The notes under the pieces were generated by a model. That model ran no database searches and had not been told where the DNA came from. It saw nothing but the letters and a program-made list of their open reading frames with translations. A program made the translations under genes and the position numbers. A DNA stretch of 64,000 bases from an uncultured Eubacteriales bacterium (GTDB lineage: Bacteria; Bacillota; Clostridia; Lachnospirales; Lachnospiraceae): positions 62,001-126,000 of the forward strand of contig CASDVE010000002.1 in the NCBI GenBank assembly GCA_949284175.1. The letters are read 5' to 3'. Numbering within the stretch: position 1 is the stretch's first letter; the number at the start of each line of letters is the position of its first letter. Positions 52,258 through 61,466 of the stretch are shown in pieces.

Positions 52258-53616
52258 ATGGCAATATCTAAGATCCTTCACATGAAGGAAGCAAAAAGCG
52301 GCTTTATAGCAAAACACTTATCCAATGCCCTTAACTATATTACTGACTCAGAAAAGACAGAAAATGGACGGTATGTAGCCGGGTGGAACTGTATGCCGGA
52401 AACTGCTTTGAAAGCTATGCTGGATACTAAGAAACATTTTAATAAAAGAGATAAAAGGCAGGGGTATCATTTAATTATTTCTTTTCCAGAAGGAGAAGTG
52501 GACGAAGAAAAGGCTTTTTCGGTAGTGGGAGCTTTTGTCAGGAAATATCTGAAAGACGAATATGAAGCAGTGTATTCCGTACATAATGATACCGAACATA
52601 TTCATGGGCATATTATATTTAACAGTGTGAATCGAAAAACAGGGAAGAAATATGAATATAAGAAGGGAGATTGGGAAAAAACGATTCAGCCTTTAGTCAA
52701 TGAAATCTGTTCTTCCTACGGCCTTAGTACATTGGATATTCAGGCTGCCAGAAAGAGAACGGAAGAAAAGAAGACAGAAAAGGAAAAGAGTAAACGAGAT
52801 CAGCGAATACAAGAAGATCTGGAAAAAGTGCTGAATCAATCCCATACCTGGGAAGAGTTTCAGGAACGGCTGGAAGATATGGGATATGCCTTACGTGGAA
52901 AGAAACACTTGGCTGTCTTAGAACCGGACGCAGCCTTTGAAAGATACCGAAGGATTGATACCATATCAGAAGCATATACAGAGGAAAATATACGGAAACG
53001 ATTATCTGTTCATAGAGTAGATAAAAATAAGTTGTGTTTCCTATATGTTCCATATAAAAACCGCCACTTGACTCGGTATCAAAAACAAATTTTTGTGAGA
53101 AAATATCGAAGTGCAGGAAAAAAACGGTATAAAAAGCATAGCTGGCAGGACAAAGCAGTAACGAAACAGTTAGAACGATTACAGGAAGAATATTGGTTTT
53201 TGACATACTATCCGTCTATCGAAAAGGGACTGGATGAGCTGATAAAACAACAGGCTTATTTGAAAGAGAAACAGCGGTTGTTCTATAGAGAAAAGGAGGT
53301 TTATCAACCTCTTCTTGATGGGATTTCCCACATGAAAGAATTGAAATTGGAAGCCGACTTATATGAAAAGGAAGGTTATCAAGAATTTTACCCGGCATAT
53401 CAAGATTATAAAGCAGCACAAAAAAATTATGAAAACAAAGGATATACGAAAGAAATGCTGGAGAAAATCCATAGTTACTTTTATAGTCAAGGGGAAATTC
53501 TTGCGAGAAAACAGCAGGAGATGAAAAAGCTGATTCAGATTGGAAGGCATCTTGAGAAAAGAAACTATCAGAAACAAGAAGTGGTAGAAAGAAATGTAAG
53601 GAGTAGAAAGGAGTGA
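52258..53616 (+). CDS. MOB_P-type relaxase (MobA/VirD2-like)
   Basis: 452-residue DNA strand transferase that nicks oriT and pilots the strand into the recipient. The N-terminal relaxase domain (about 1-165) has the candidate catalytic Tyr in ALNYITD and the metal-binding histidine triad in TEHIHGHIIFNS. The rest is basic and coiled-coil-like (many KR and KK pairs), as in other Tn1549-like relaxases. AAGGAAGGGAGG lies before the ATG. The stop overlaps the ribosome binding site of the next gene. Confidence 0.92.
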   Translation: MAISKILHMKEAKSGFIAKHLSNALNYITDSEKTENGRYVAGWNCMPETALKAMLDTKKHFNKRDKRQGYHLIISFPEGEVDEEKAFSVVGAFVRKYLKDEYEAVYSVHNDTEHIHGHIIFNSVNRKTGKKYEYKKGDWEKTIQPLVNEICSSYGLSTLDIQAARKRTEEKKTEKEKSKRDQRIQEDLEKVLNQSHTWEEFQERLEDMGYALRGKKHLAVLEPDAAFERYRRIDTISEAYTEENIRKRLSVHRVDKNKLCFLYVPYKNRHLTRYQKQIFVRKYRSAGKKRYKKHSWQDKAVTKQLERLQEEYWFLTYYPSIEKGLDELIKQQAYLKEKQRLFYREKEVYQPLLDGISHMKELKLEADLYEKEGYQEFYPAYQDYKAAQKNYENKGYTKEMLEKIHSYFYSQGEILARKQQEMKKLIQIGRHLEKRNYQKQEVVERNVRSRKE

Positions 53617-53620
53617 TCCC

Positions 53621-54574
53621 ACGACTGTTGAAGAACAGAAATATTTAGAGGAATGTAAAAAGAAACTGAATAAGGAACAGTTGGAAATCATAACCTCCAC
53701 ATTGGAATATGGAATTCCGATAAAAACACTTAGAAAGCTGGTAATGAGTGGGCAGGAGGCTCTGATTATGAAGGAAATTGCGGCAGGCATGATGGCTGGA
53801 TTGAACAGCGAAGCGGTAGAGTATCTGTGCCAGGAATCTTTTCAAGTCTATCAGGTCAGAGAGATTGTCCAGGCTTTTCTTGCAGGTTTGAACTTAGAAC
53901 AAGTAAAAACATTTGCAAGTCCGGATATATCCGCCAGTCAGATGCACAAGATGTGGGAGCAGCTGGCACAAAAGAAAGAGGAGGATCAGGGACTTGCGGA
54001 ATATATGAAACAGATTTTAGAGATTATGGGTACAGCGGTCCAGAAATTCAGTGAAGAAAACCAAAAATTTGAATCTCTGGCCGGTGTGATGAACCACCAT
54101 CTACTGAATGAAAAAGATAAAGAAATTCAGAGATTAGAAGAAAATCTGAAATTTAAAAATGAGGTGATTCGGAAACTCAAAAAACAGTTGGAAGAAACCG
54201 TTGCCGTTGATGTGCAGGAGAAAGAGCCAGAAACCGGGCCACTAGAAAGGATAGAAATACAAAAGAGTCAGGAAAGCCTAACAGAACAGGAACTTTCCAA
54301 GCAATCACAGGTTTCTGAAACAGCAATCCCCCAAGACAGACTGGGGAGATTGGGAAAGCTGTTTGGAAACAGACGTAAAGATCTACTGGATATATCTTTA
54401 AAGCAAGGACTGACACCGGAACAATTAGAAGAAGTGCGGAAGTGCTTGGAAAGTGGTCTTACCGATTTGGATATTATCCGCATGATAGAAACAAAACCAT
54501 CCCCGGAGAAAATGCAGAAGATGCGGGAAATCTTATTGCTTATCAGAACCCGGAAGGGAGGAGAACATGGTTAA
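53621..54574 (+). CDS. Coiled-coil mobilization-region protein, apparent ACG start
   Basis: About 317 residues. Helical repeats at the start (IITSTLEYGIPIKTLRKLVM, AGLNSEAVEYL, AGLNLEQVKTF) suggest a repeated three-helix unit. A coiled coil follows (about 170-210), then a C-terminal helical domain with GLTPEQLEEVRKCLESGLTD resembling the tail of the element's VirD4 protein. The first usual start codon is a TTG at 53681 without a ribosome binding site. The frame extends to an ACG at 53621, seven bases after AAAGGAG. It probably belongs to the relaxosome or coupling complex; family not identified. Confidence 0.65.
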   Translation, partial: TTVEEQKYLEECKKKLNKEQLEIITSTLEYGIPIKTLRKLVMSGQEALIMKEIAAGMMAGLNSEAVEYLCQESFQVYQVREIVQAFLAGLNLEQVKTFASPDISASQMHKMWEQLAQKKEEDQGLAEYMKQILEIMGTAVQKFSEENQKFESLAGVMNHHLLNEKDKEIQRLEENLKFKNEVIRKLKKQLEETVAVDVQEKEPETGPLERIEIQKSQESLTEQELSKQSQVSETAIPQDRLGRLGKLFGNRRKDLLDISLKQGLTPEQLEEVRKCLESGLTDLDIIRMIETKPSPEKMQKMREILLLIRTRKGGEHG

Positions 54575-54956
54575 ACTGGATTATGAGAAGCTTTTAAAAA
54601 CAGAAAAGCTTCTTTTTTTGTTGGATAAAGAGGAGAACCGAATGAAAAGATCAGAACGTCTGCTATTAAGCCAAATGGGATTCCGGGGAATTGATTTTGC
54701 ACAGATACAAAAGCTGGCTCTCGTTTTTACTACACCGAATTATACGCAAAGAGAAAAAGAACGGATTTTTGAAGAACAACGAATGAATCTTCCCAACATA
54801 CCAGAGAGGGCAATGCAGCCGGAACACTTTTTGATTCGTTTGGCAAAACGGACGATAACAATGCAAAAGGTAAATGAAGAGCTGGAGGCAGAACTGAAAA
54901 AAAGAGAAGCAGAAGAGAGATTGAAGGGAGAACGAAAGCGGGGTGAAATGCGATGA
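54567..54956 (+). CDS. Small coiled-coil mobilization-region protein
   Basis: 129 residues, GGGAGGAG before the ATG; overlaps its neighbours by eight and four bases. The N-terminal helical part contains LDKEENRMKRSERLLLSQMG and the C-terminus is a highly charged helix (ELEAELKKREAEERLKGERK). No known domain. The tight overlaps show it is made together with the PcfB-like protein. Confidence 0.6.
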   Translation: MVKLDYEKLLKTEKLLFLLDKEENRMKRSERLLLSQMGFRGIDFAQIQKLALVFTTPNYTQREKERIFEEQRMNLPNIPERAMQPEHFLIRLAKRTITMQKVNEELEAELKKREAEERLKGERKRGEMR

Positions 54957-56089
54957 GTGAAATGCAGGATGCGGTACAGATCATTCGGGTAACGTATGAG
55001 GGAATAGAGATGTTCTTCCGAGTAGGAAACGGCGGTTTTCAAGCCCTCAAAGAGATGGCGGGAATTTTGAAAACGCTGCTTGAACAAGAAAAATTAGAGG
55101 GAAGAACAAGTGTAAGGCAGCTATTGAAAAAGGGTGGCGATTTACAGGTATTTTCTTTTGATACAGGGGATATGACAAAAGTAAAAGAGCTTTTAAAAAA
55201 ACATGGTGTCCTATATGCTATGCTGCCGGATCTGAATAAAAAAGACGGAAAGTCTGAAATTCTGTTTCATTCTGAGGCGGCTCCCAGGATAAAGGCAATC
55301 ATAGAGTTATTAAATGCCGGAAAGATTGAAACAATGGAAGATTATCTGGAACAGGCGGATAAGGAGGAATTGCAGGAATTTCTGAAAAGTGAAAATCAGA
55401 AAAAAAAAGAAACGGATTTTATGGATTTTGATTTTTACGCAGTAGGAATGTACTTTGCACAAAATCCAGAAGGAAGCCTGGAAGGGGTAAAAGAAAAACT
55501 ATCCATGACAGATGAGGAACTGGAGCCTATCTTGAAATATATGAAAAAAAGTGGACTTATGGATCAAGATAAAAAAACAGGAAAGATACTTTTTTCCATG
55601 AAAGCAGAAAACTTTAAAGATTATTTCTTCAGTGATGCATGGAAAGAAAATATGACCATTCATAAAAAAGAAGAAAATCCGGATAAGGAAAAGGTAAAGA
55701 AACGCTATCAAGAGGAGAAGAAAAAAAATCCGAAGATAAATGGGATTACCATTGATAGAAAGCTGTTTTATGAGGAAACCCCAGACGCTCTAAAAACCAG
55801 GATTCCCGGCAGGATGCATGAATTTTTATGGATTCCCAAATCAGACAGTACCTTAATCAATAATGGAAAGACAATCTATACAGACTTGCATAAAGATAAA
55901 GAGTACCAAATTGTAGATGATAACAATCAAGAACAATATCGAATCACAGGAGAAGAGTTGTACACCCGTCATTATAATCCGGTCAATCATAAAAGAGAAG
56001 AACAGCAAAGAAGAGAAATACAGAAACAAAAAGTACAGAAGAAGAAACGAAATAAGAAAGTTTCTGAACCTAAGAGGGGAGGACGATAA
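54953..56089 (+). CDS. PcfB-family (DUF3801) conjugation protein
   Basis: 378 residues. The N-terminal half (about 1-150) matches the PcfB/DUF3801 relaxosome adaptor found before VirD4-like coupling proteins in Gram-positive elements: EGIEMFFRVGNGGFQALKEM, then VFSFDTGDMTKVKELLKKHG and YAMLPDLNKKDGKSEILFHS. The rest is charged, with a winged-helix-like part near 180-215 and a basic Arg/Lys tail. It likely links the relaxase-oriT complex to VirD4. Its stop codon overlaps the proposed VirD4 start. Confidence 0.82.
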   Translation: MSEMQDAVQIIRVTYEGIEMFFRVGNGGFQALKEMAGILKTLLEQEKLEGRTSVRQLLKKGGDLQVFSFDTGDMTKVKELLKKHGVLYAMLPDLNKKDGKSEILFHSEAAPRIKAIIELLNAGKIETMEDYLEQADKEELQEFLKSENQKKKETDFMDFDFYAVGMYFAQNPEGSLEGVKEKLSMTDEELEPILKYMKKSGLMDQDKKTGKILFSMKAENFKDYFFSDAWKENMTIHKKEENPDKEKVKKRYQEEKKKNPKINGITIDRKLFYEETPDALKTRIPGRMHEFLWIPKSDSTLINNGKTIYTDLHKDKEYQIVDDNNQEQYRITGEELYTRHYNPVNHKREEQQRREIQKQKVQKKKRNKKVSEPKRGGR

Positions 56090-58215
56090 CGGGAGATATT
56101 CATGGAAAAAAACAGACTCCGGTATGGTTTTACCTTTTAGGAGCTATTGCCGCCGGGTATGTAGGCTATTTATTGAATGCCTGCTATCAGCCAGGGACGG
56201 ACATCAATTCTTTTATGGAAAAATTCAATGTTGTGACGGGAAATCCATTGGGGAATTATTGGAATTCGGGAAGTTTCAAAGCAATCGTTGCAGCAATCTT
56301 TATTTATGGAATTGGGATGCTCATGTATGTAACCAGTAAACGGAACTATATGCCGGGAAAGGAATACGGAAGTGCAGTTCTGGCAAATCCAAGAGCAATC
56401 TCAAAACGATTTCAGGATAAAGACAGCATCATGAACCGAGTATTGTCGGAAAATGTAAAAATTTCCATTAATACTAGAAAAACCAGGATCAATAATAATG
56501 TTTTGGTTATCGGAGGTGCCGGCTCCGGCAAGACTTTATTTCTTGTAAAACCGAATTTAATGCAGATGAATACTTCTTTTATCATTACAGATTGTAAAGG
56601 AGAAATTTTAAGAAACTGCGGAGGATTTCTAAAAGCACATGGTTACCGAGTCCTTACTTTTAATATGATAGAGATGGATAAAAGCAATTGCTATAATCCC
56701 TTTGATTACATACGCAGCGAAACCGATATTATAAAATTGATTACGAATCTGATCGCAAATACCACTCCGAAAAACGCACAGCAGAACGATCCATTTTGGG
56801 AAAAAGCAGAAACTTTGTATCTGCAAGCGTTGTTCTATTATGTATGGCTGGAATGTCCGCCAGAAGAAAGGAATTTCCGCACCGTATTAAAACTGCTAAA
56901 TGAAGCTGAGGTAAAGCAAGATGGTTCTCCATCGGATTTAGACCGGCGTTTCCGAAGGTTGGAGAGGAAAAAAGGGAGCGATCATCCTGCGTTAGTCCAG
57001 TATCACAAAGTAGTGCGAGGTGCAGGAGATACCGTACGGAGCATTATCATAAGTGCCAATGCAAGACTGGCTTTGCTGGAAAATCCACAGATTTTAAGAA
57101 TCTTGGATAAGGATGAAATGCGGATTGCGGAAATAGGAGCAGGAGTGGACGGGGATGAAAAAACGAAGACAGCACTATTTTGTGTAATTCCTGATTCGGA
57201 TAAAAGTTATAATTTCTTAATTGGCATGTTGTATTCCCAGATATTTCAGGAATTGTATTATCAGGCAGACTTTAATTTTGGTGGAAGGCTGCCAATCCAT
57301 GTAACATTTATGCTTGATGAATTCAGCAACGTTGCGTTGCCGGATGACTATTGCAGTCTTTTAAGTACCATGCGTTCCAGAGAAATTTCCAGCGTTATCA
57401 TTATTCAGAACCTAGCACAGATTAAGGCATTATTTAAGGATACTTGGGAAACCATACCAGGAAATTGTGATGTTTTAGTCTATTTAGGGGGAAACGAACA
57501 AAGTACTCACAAATATGTTTCTGAAAGTCTTGGAAAGGGGACGATAGATAAAAGAAGCAGCGGAGAAACGAAGGGACGTAACGGGAGCAGCAGCCGGAAT
57601 TATGATGTCTTAGGAAGAGAACTTTTAACTCCGGATGAAACCAGAAAATTAGATAATAAAAAGTGTATCCTGTTTGTTCGAGGTTGCGATCCTATCATAG
57701 ATAATAAGTTCAATACATTTGCTCATCCACTCTTTAAAGAATCAGAAGATGGAGGAGCATTGCCTTATATCCATGATATAACGGAAGAACAAAAGGAAAA
57801 TAAAATAAAAGTGGTAGGAAAGAAATCCTGGAATTACTATAACCAGTGTAAAAAGAATGGACAATCCGTATTTGTTGCAGATGTTCGACTGGAGGACCTA
57901 CTGGAGTTAGAGGAAAAAATACCGGAAAAAGTATTTTTAGAAAAGGAATTAGAAAAGAATCGGTCTCAGCTAGAATCTTCAGATTCTATGGCCAAAGTAG
58001 AACAGGAACCAAAACCAGAGGATTTTTTAGAAACAGAGTCAGAAGAACTTCTCTGGAAAATGCTGCAAAAGGAAGAATTTTCAATGGATCAGCTGGAACA
58101 GGTTCGGCTTGGCCTGCATGATGGGTTAAGCATAGGACAAGTGCTGACTTATCTGCGTCCGGAATGGAGTGCAGGAAAAATGGCGGAAAAGCGGAAGGAA
58201 CTGAATACCGCATAA
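56089..58215 (+). CDS. virD4: VirD4/PcfC-type coupling ATPase, apparent ACG start
   Basis: About 708 residues. Delivers the nicked DNA to the secretion channel. Two N-terminal membrane helices (VWFYLLGAIAAGYVGYLL and AAIFIYGIGMLMYV), then the motor domain with Walker A VIGGAGSGKT (near residue 145) and Walker B FMLDEFSN (near 410). The first ATG (56173) would delete helix 1. The frame extends to an ACG at 56089, six bases after GGGGAGG and overlapping the PcfB stop (TAACG where TAATG would be normal coupling). The C-terminal tail (about 610-708) is variable, probably a substrate-recognition domain. Confidence 0.9.
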   Translation, partial: TGDIHGKKQTPVWFYLLGAIAAGYVGYLLNACYQPGTDINSFMEKFNVVTGNPLGNYWNSGSFKAIVAAIFIYGIGMLMYVTSKRNYMPGKEYGSAVLANPRAISKRFQDKDSIMNRVLSENVKISINTRKTRINNNVLVIGGAGSGKTLFLVKPNLMQMNTSFIITDCKGEILRNCGGFLKAHGYRVLTFNMIEMDKSNCYNPFDYIRSETDIIKLITNLIANTTPKNAQQNDPFWEKAETLYLQALFYYVWLECPPEERNFRTVLKLLNEAEVKQDGSPSDLDRRFRRLERKKGSDHPALVQYHKVVRGAGDTVRSIIISANARLALLENPQILRILDKDEMRIAEIGAGVDGDEKTKTALFCVIPDSDKSYNFLIGMLYSQIFQELYYQADFNFGGRLPIHVTFMLDEFSNVALPDDYCSLLSTMRSREISSVIIIQNLAQIKALFKDTWETIPGNCDVLVYLGGNEQSTHKYVSESLGKGTIDKRSSGETKGRNGSSSRNYDVLGRELLTPDETRKLDNKKCILFVRGCDPIIDNKFNTFAHPLFKESEDGGALPYIHDITEEQKENKIKVVGKKSWNYYNQCKKNGQSVFVADVRLEDLLELEEKIPEKVFLEKELEKNRSQLESSDSMAKVEQEPKPEDFLETESEELLWKMLQKEEFSMDQLEQVRLGLHDGLSIGQVLTYLRPEWSAGKMAEKRKELNTA

Positions 58216-58226
58216 GAAGAACTAAG

Positions 58227-58283
58227 ACAGATTTTTGAAACCCTCAGATTTGATGCTACGGGTTCCGGGAATCTGTTCTTTTT
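58227..58283 (+). terminator. Terminator-like hairpin after VirD4
   Basis: Interrupted stem ACAGATT / AATCTGT with inner AACCC / GGGTT and a CTTTTT tail. Transfer genes continue in the same direction, so it may be a partial terminator that adjusts their levels. Confidence 0.5.
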
Positions 58284-58318
58284 GTGTAAAAAAATCTAAT
58301 CAAGAAAGGAAATGATAT

Positions 58319-58669
58319 ATGAAATTAAAAAAAGTATTTGTAGAAATGAAAAACCGTAAAAAAGAGTGGAAGAAAAAAATCATGCCGACAGTAGCGGGGA
58401 TGACTACCGCAATGTTTATGCTTAGTACAAAGGTAATGGCTGCTGGAGGAGTAGATTCTGTTACACAGCCTCTTACCAATTTAAAGACGTTGGTTATCAG
58501 TATAATTGCTGCGGTAGGAGTCATTATCCTTGCCAAGAATGTTATGGAGTTTGCGACTGCATATCAGCAGCAGGATTCTTCCAGTATGAATAGTGCAATC
58601 AAAGGTATCGTGGCAGGTCTGATCATGGCAGCTATTTCTTCTGTCCTTGCTTTTCTGGGGATTGCGTAA
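58319..58669 (+). CDS. Maff2-family VirB2-like pilin subunit
   Basis: 116 residues. A basic N-terminus with a signal-like helix ending in VMAAGG, then two hydrophobic helices (about 58-78 and 93-115) separated by a short loop with EFATAYQQQDSS. This is the layout of VirB2/TrbC-type major subunits and of the Maff2 family in clostridial elements. It probably lines the transfer channel. RBS AAGGAAATG. Confidence 0.82.
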   Translation: MKLKKVFVEMKNRKKEWKKKIMPTVAGMTTAMFMLSTKVMAAGGVDSVTQPLTNLKTLVISIIAAVGVIILAKNVMEFATAYQQQDSSSMNSAIKGIVAGLIMAAISSVLAFLGIA

Positions 58670-58711
58670 TTTCCAAAGTGGAACTACGCAGAAGAAAGGT
58701 AAGGTGAGAAA

Positions 58712-59548
58712 ATGTTTGGACTTGGAGAAACCATACTTGCCCTTTTGGAAGTGGTGTTTGGATTTTGGAATAATCAAGTTAATTTAGTTTTTGAACTATT
58801 AGGACAATCGCCACAGACTTTTAAAGGGGGAGGACCTTGGGGTGTCATAGAAGGGGTAGAGCCTTTATTTGTAGGAATTGGTTCTGCTTTGGTGGTGTTG
58901 TTCTTTGTTATCGGGTTCTGTGCAGAATCTGTAGATATCCGGGAAGAGGTGCGATTTGAGTCAATTCTTCGGATGTTTATTCGAGTGGCATTAGCACAAT
59001 GGCTGGTGTCCTACAACGTAGATATTATGAAAGCGGTCTTTACTTCTATCGGAAATCTGGTGGGATTATTGGGAACCAGTGATAGTGTGGAAATAACAAT
59101 AGATCCGGCACAGGCAGATGTGATTAAAGACTTGGGATTTGGAACGAGCATTGTATTTTTGATTATTGCTGTCTTTTTAAGCCTTATTGTAATCATCTGT
59201 GGTTTTTTTCTTATTTATAACGTGTACTTCCGATTTTTAAAGATTATGGTTATTGTTCCATTTGGAGCGTTGGCGAGCAGCACTTTAGCTGGCAACCGGG
59301 GAATCAGTAATACATTTACTCAGTTTATGAAGTATTTTATTTCTGTTTCCTTTGAAGCAGTGACCATGATTCTTGCAATCTTATTATGTAATGCTTTCAT
59401 CAGTGCAGGACTTCCGAGTTTTACCGGAGACTATGAGGAATGGGCAAAAACCCTTATTTATCTAGGGGAAATGGCTTGTGCAGTAGCTTTAACAGTAGGA
59501 AGTGTAAAAGGGGCCCAAAATCTTACTTCCAGAGCATTAGGATTATAA
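58712..59548 (+). CDS. VirB6/TrbL-like channel protein
   Basis: 278 residues with about six hydrophobic helices and the polytopic layout of VirB6/TrbL proteins, which form the inner-membrane part of type IV secretion. Near the N-terminus GGPWGVIEGVEPLFVGIGSA and toward the end KYFISVSFEAVTMILAILLC are typical for this clostridial subfamily. AAGG lies before the ATG. The DUF4313 gene follows ten bases on. Confidence 0.82.
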   Translation: MFGLGETILALLEVVFGFWNNQVNLVFELLGQSPQTFKGGGPWGVIEGVEPLFVGIGSALVVLFFVIGFCAESVDIREEVRFESILRMFIRVALAQWLVSYNVDIMKAVFTSIGNLVGLLGTSDSVEITIDPAQADVIKDLGFGTSIVFLIIAVFLSLIVIICGFFLIYNVYFRFLKIMVIVPFGALASSTLAGNRGISNTFTQFMKYFISVSFEAVTMILAILLCNAFISAGLPSFTGDYEEWAKTLIYLGEMACAVALTVGSVKGAQNLTSRALGL

Positions 59549-59558
59549 GGAGAAAATT

Positions 59559-59981
59559 ATGGACGAAAAGAAAGAAATTTTAGATTATAACTGGGAATTT
59601 GGAAAAGAAAAAGTTCGGTTGTCTATTGACGCATACGCATATGGAGGAGGTATTTTCATTGGCTTGGAGTCTTGTGATGAAAATGGAGTATGGGAAGACT
59701 TTGCCGATTTAACTGTAAATTTACCTCATGAATATACGGAACCCGATGAGGCGTTTATCAATGATTTTGGGAGCAAGGATAAAATTCGGTTCATTAAAGA
59801 AAACAAGATAGGACGGATTATGCGGGCAAAAGGACATTCAGGATATTGTACTTACGCAAAGGTTGCCTTTGATTTGAACCGTTTGAAAGAACTTGATCCA
59901 GAGGGAATGGAACGCTTTTATCAAGCAAATCCTGATTTAAAACCAAAAGAACCGAAAAGAAAAAATGGAAGGAGCAGATGA
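59559..59981 (+). CDS. DUF4313 family protein
   Basis: 140 residues, soluble. YAYGGGIFIGLESCDENGVWE followed by FADLTVNLP and ARGHSGYCTY-like MRAKGHSGYCTYAKVAFDLN are typical of the DUF4313 family found in the transfer region of clostridial elements. Function unknown; it may be related to anti-restriction or regulation, but nothing in the sequence decides that. Confidence 0.78.
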   Translation: MDEKKEILDYNWEFGKEKVRLSIDAYAYGGGIFIGLESCDENGVWEDFADLTVNLPHEYTEPDEAFINDFGSKDKIRFIKENKIGRIMRAKGHSGYCTYAKVAFDLNRLKELDPEGMERFYQANPDLKPKEPKRKNGRSR

Positions 59982-60015
59982 AATCTTCAGGAAGTAAAGA
60001 GGTAGTAAAAACATT

Positions 60016-60975
60016 ATGGAGAAACAGGAACAGGGAATCCAACTTACCCTATTTGAATATTTTCAAGATTCGGATTGCTTTTCTCTTGCTGAGGCAAAGG
60101 AACTTATATTGGAGCAGAAGAAACAATCTGTAAAAGAACCATCTATACGGGCAAGAATTTATGAAGGCATAGAAAAAGGAATATTTACCCGTTTGGGGAA
60201 AGGTGTTTATACAGTAATAAGAAAAAATGAGAACCAGGAAGAAATCAGTTGCCTGTTAGTCAATGGAAATGGGAGAGATTTAAGTTTTTTAAAAGATAAC
60301 AGTATAGATGCCATTATTACGGATCATCCATATGATTTGCCGAAAAGTTTGAAAGGCGGGAATCGAAATTTTGCAGTTTACGACAGCTTTCAATATATGC
60401 AGGAAGATTTTGACGAAAAGTACCGGGTTTTGAAAAAGGGGCATTTTTTAGTAGAATTTCTTCCAGAAGAAAGCGGGACAAATTACGAGTACCTATATCA
60501 GATTAAAGAAATGGCAAAAGAAGCTGGACTGGAATACTATGCAAAGGTTCCCTGGAAGAAAGGAAAGCAGGTAAATAATACTGGACGAAAATCGAAAAAT
60601 ACAGAAGATATTATATTCTTTTCTAAAGGAAAACCGAGAAATCTAAGACCCGATGCAAAAAAAGACAAAGCAGAGCCAGAAGTAAAACATTTTATGTCAG
60701 GAGTGAAAGGAATGCTGCCGACAGTATTTGATGTAGAACCGCCAAGTAAAAAAGAACGAAAACATCAGGCAGAGAAACCGGTAGAATTATTGGCACAGAT
60801 TATGGAATTTATCACAAATGAAAAAGAATGGGTGCTAGACCAGTTTGCCGGTTCTTTTACAACAGCGGAAGCAGCATTGAAAAATGAGAGAAATTCTATC
60901 TCTATTGAGATTAACCCGGAATACTTTAAGGAAGGGAAAAAACGGATTCAAAATGTAAACGATAGAGTAAGATAA
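60016..60975 (+). CDS. N4/N6-type DNA methyltransferase with N-terminal HTH, DHPY variant
   Basis: 319 residues. The N-terminal about 75 residues look like a winged helix (ARIYEGIEKGIFTRLGKGVY). The catalytic domain has the beta-class order: motif IV first, read as DAIITDHPYD (usual DPPY; here DHPY), and the SAM motif later, DQFAGSFTTAEAAL (usual DxFxGSGT). ISIEINPEYFKEGKKRI follows. No restriction enzyme is next to it, so it is an orphan, probably modifying element DNA against host restriction. The changed Pro to His may alter activity. RBS GAGGTAG is modest. Confidence 0.82.
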   Translation: MEKQEQGIQLTLFEYFQDSDCFSLAEAKELILEQKKQSVKEPSIRARIYEGIEKGIFTRLGKGVYTVIRKNENQEEISCLLVNGNGRDLSFLKDNSIDAIITDHPYDLPKSLKGGNRNFAVYDSFQYMQEDFDEKYRVLKKGHFLVEFLPEESGTNYEYLYQIKEMAKEAGLEYYAKVPWKKGKQVNNTGRKSKNTEDIIFFSKGKPRNLRPDAKKDKAEPEVKHFMSGVKGMLPTVFDVEPPSKKERKHQAEKPVELLAQIMEFITNEKEWVLDQFAGSFTTAEAALKNERNSISIEINPEYFKEGKKRIQNVNDRVR

Positions 60976-60985
60976 GGAGGCAGAT

Positions 60986-61372
60986 ATGGAAATTGAATTA
61001 AGTGAAGATTTACAGCATTATAAAGAGTCGATTGCTATGGGATTAAACGCAAAGCAGCTTATCTACAGTATTTTGTCGATAGGAGCCGGTGCAGGAACGG
61101 TATTACTTCTTTATGACAAGATTGGGATTACAGCAAGCTGTTATGTGGCAACACCGATTGTAGCACCATTAGCCCTTACCGGGTTTTATAACTATAACGG
61201 ATTGACCTTTTGGCAGCATATGAAAAAAATCATTAAGTTTTCTTTTTTTAACAGACCGTTGGTTTTTTATAATCGTGCTATTGAAGAAATGAAAACAGAG
61301 TATCTTTTAGAAGAAAAGAATAAGGTAAAAGAAACAAAGAAAAACAGGAAAAGAAATAAGAAAAAAGAATGA
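60986..61372 (+). CDS. PrgI-family (VirB3-like) membrane protein
   Basis: 128 residues. Two membrane helices (about 25-47 and 52-70), the family start IELSEDLQHYKESIAMGLN and the following PLALTGFYNYNGLTFWQHMKK, then a basic tail. In Gram-positive type IV systems PrgI replaces VirB3 and is always encoded just before the VirB4 ATPase, as here. Confidence 0.88.
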   Translation: MEIELSEDLQHYKESIAMGLNAKQLIYSILSIGAGAGTVLLLYDKIGITASCYVATPIVAPLALTGFYNYNGLTFWQHMKKIIKFSFFNRPLVFYNRAIEEMKTEYLLEEKNKVKETKKNRKRNKKKE

Positions 61373-61466
61373 GACCAGTCCTTTTTGGGGCGAAAAGTAA
61401 CAAGAATATTTCATAGGCAGGCGGTAGGTGTTTCTAAACCCCGTCTGCAAAAAGGAGGAATCGCAT

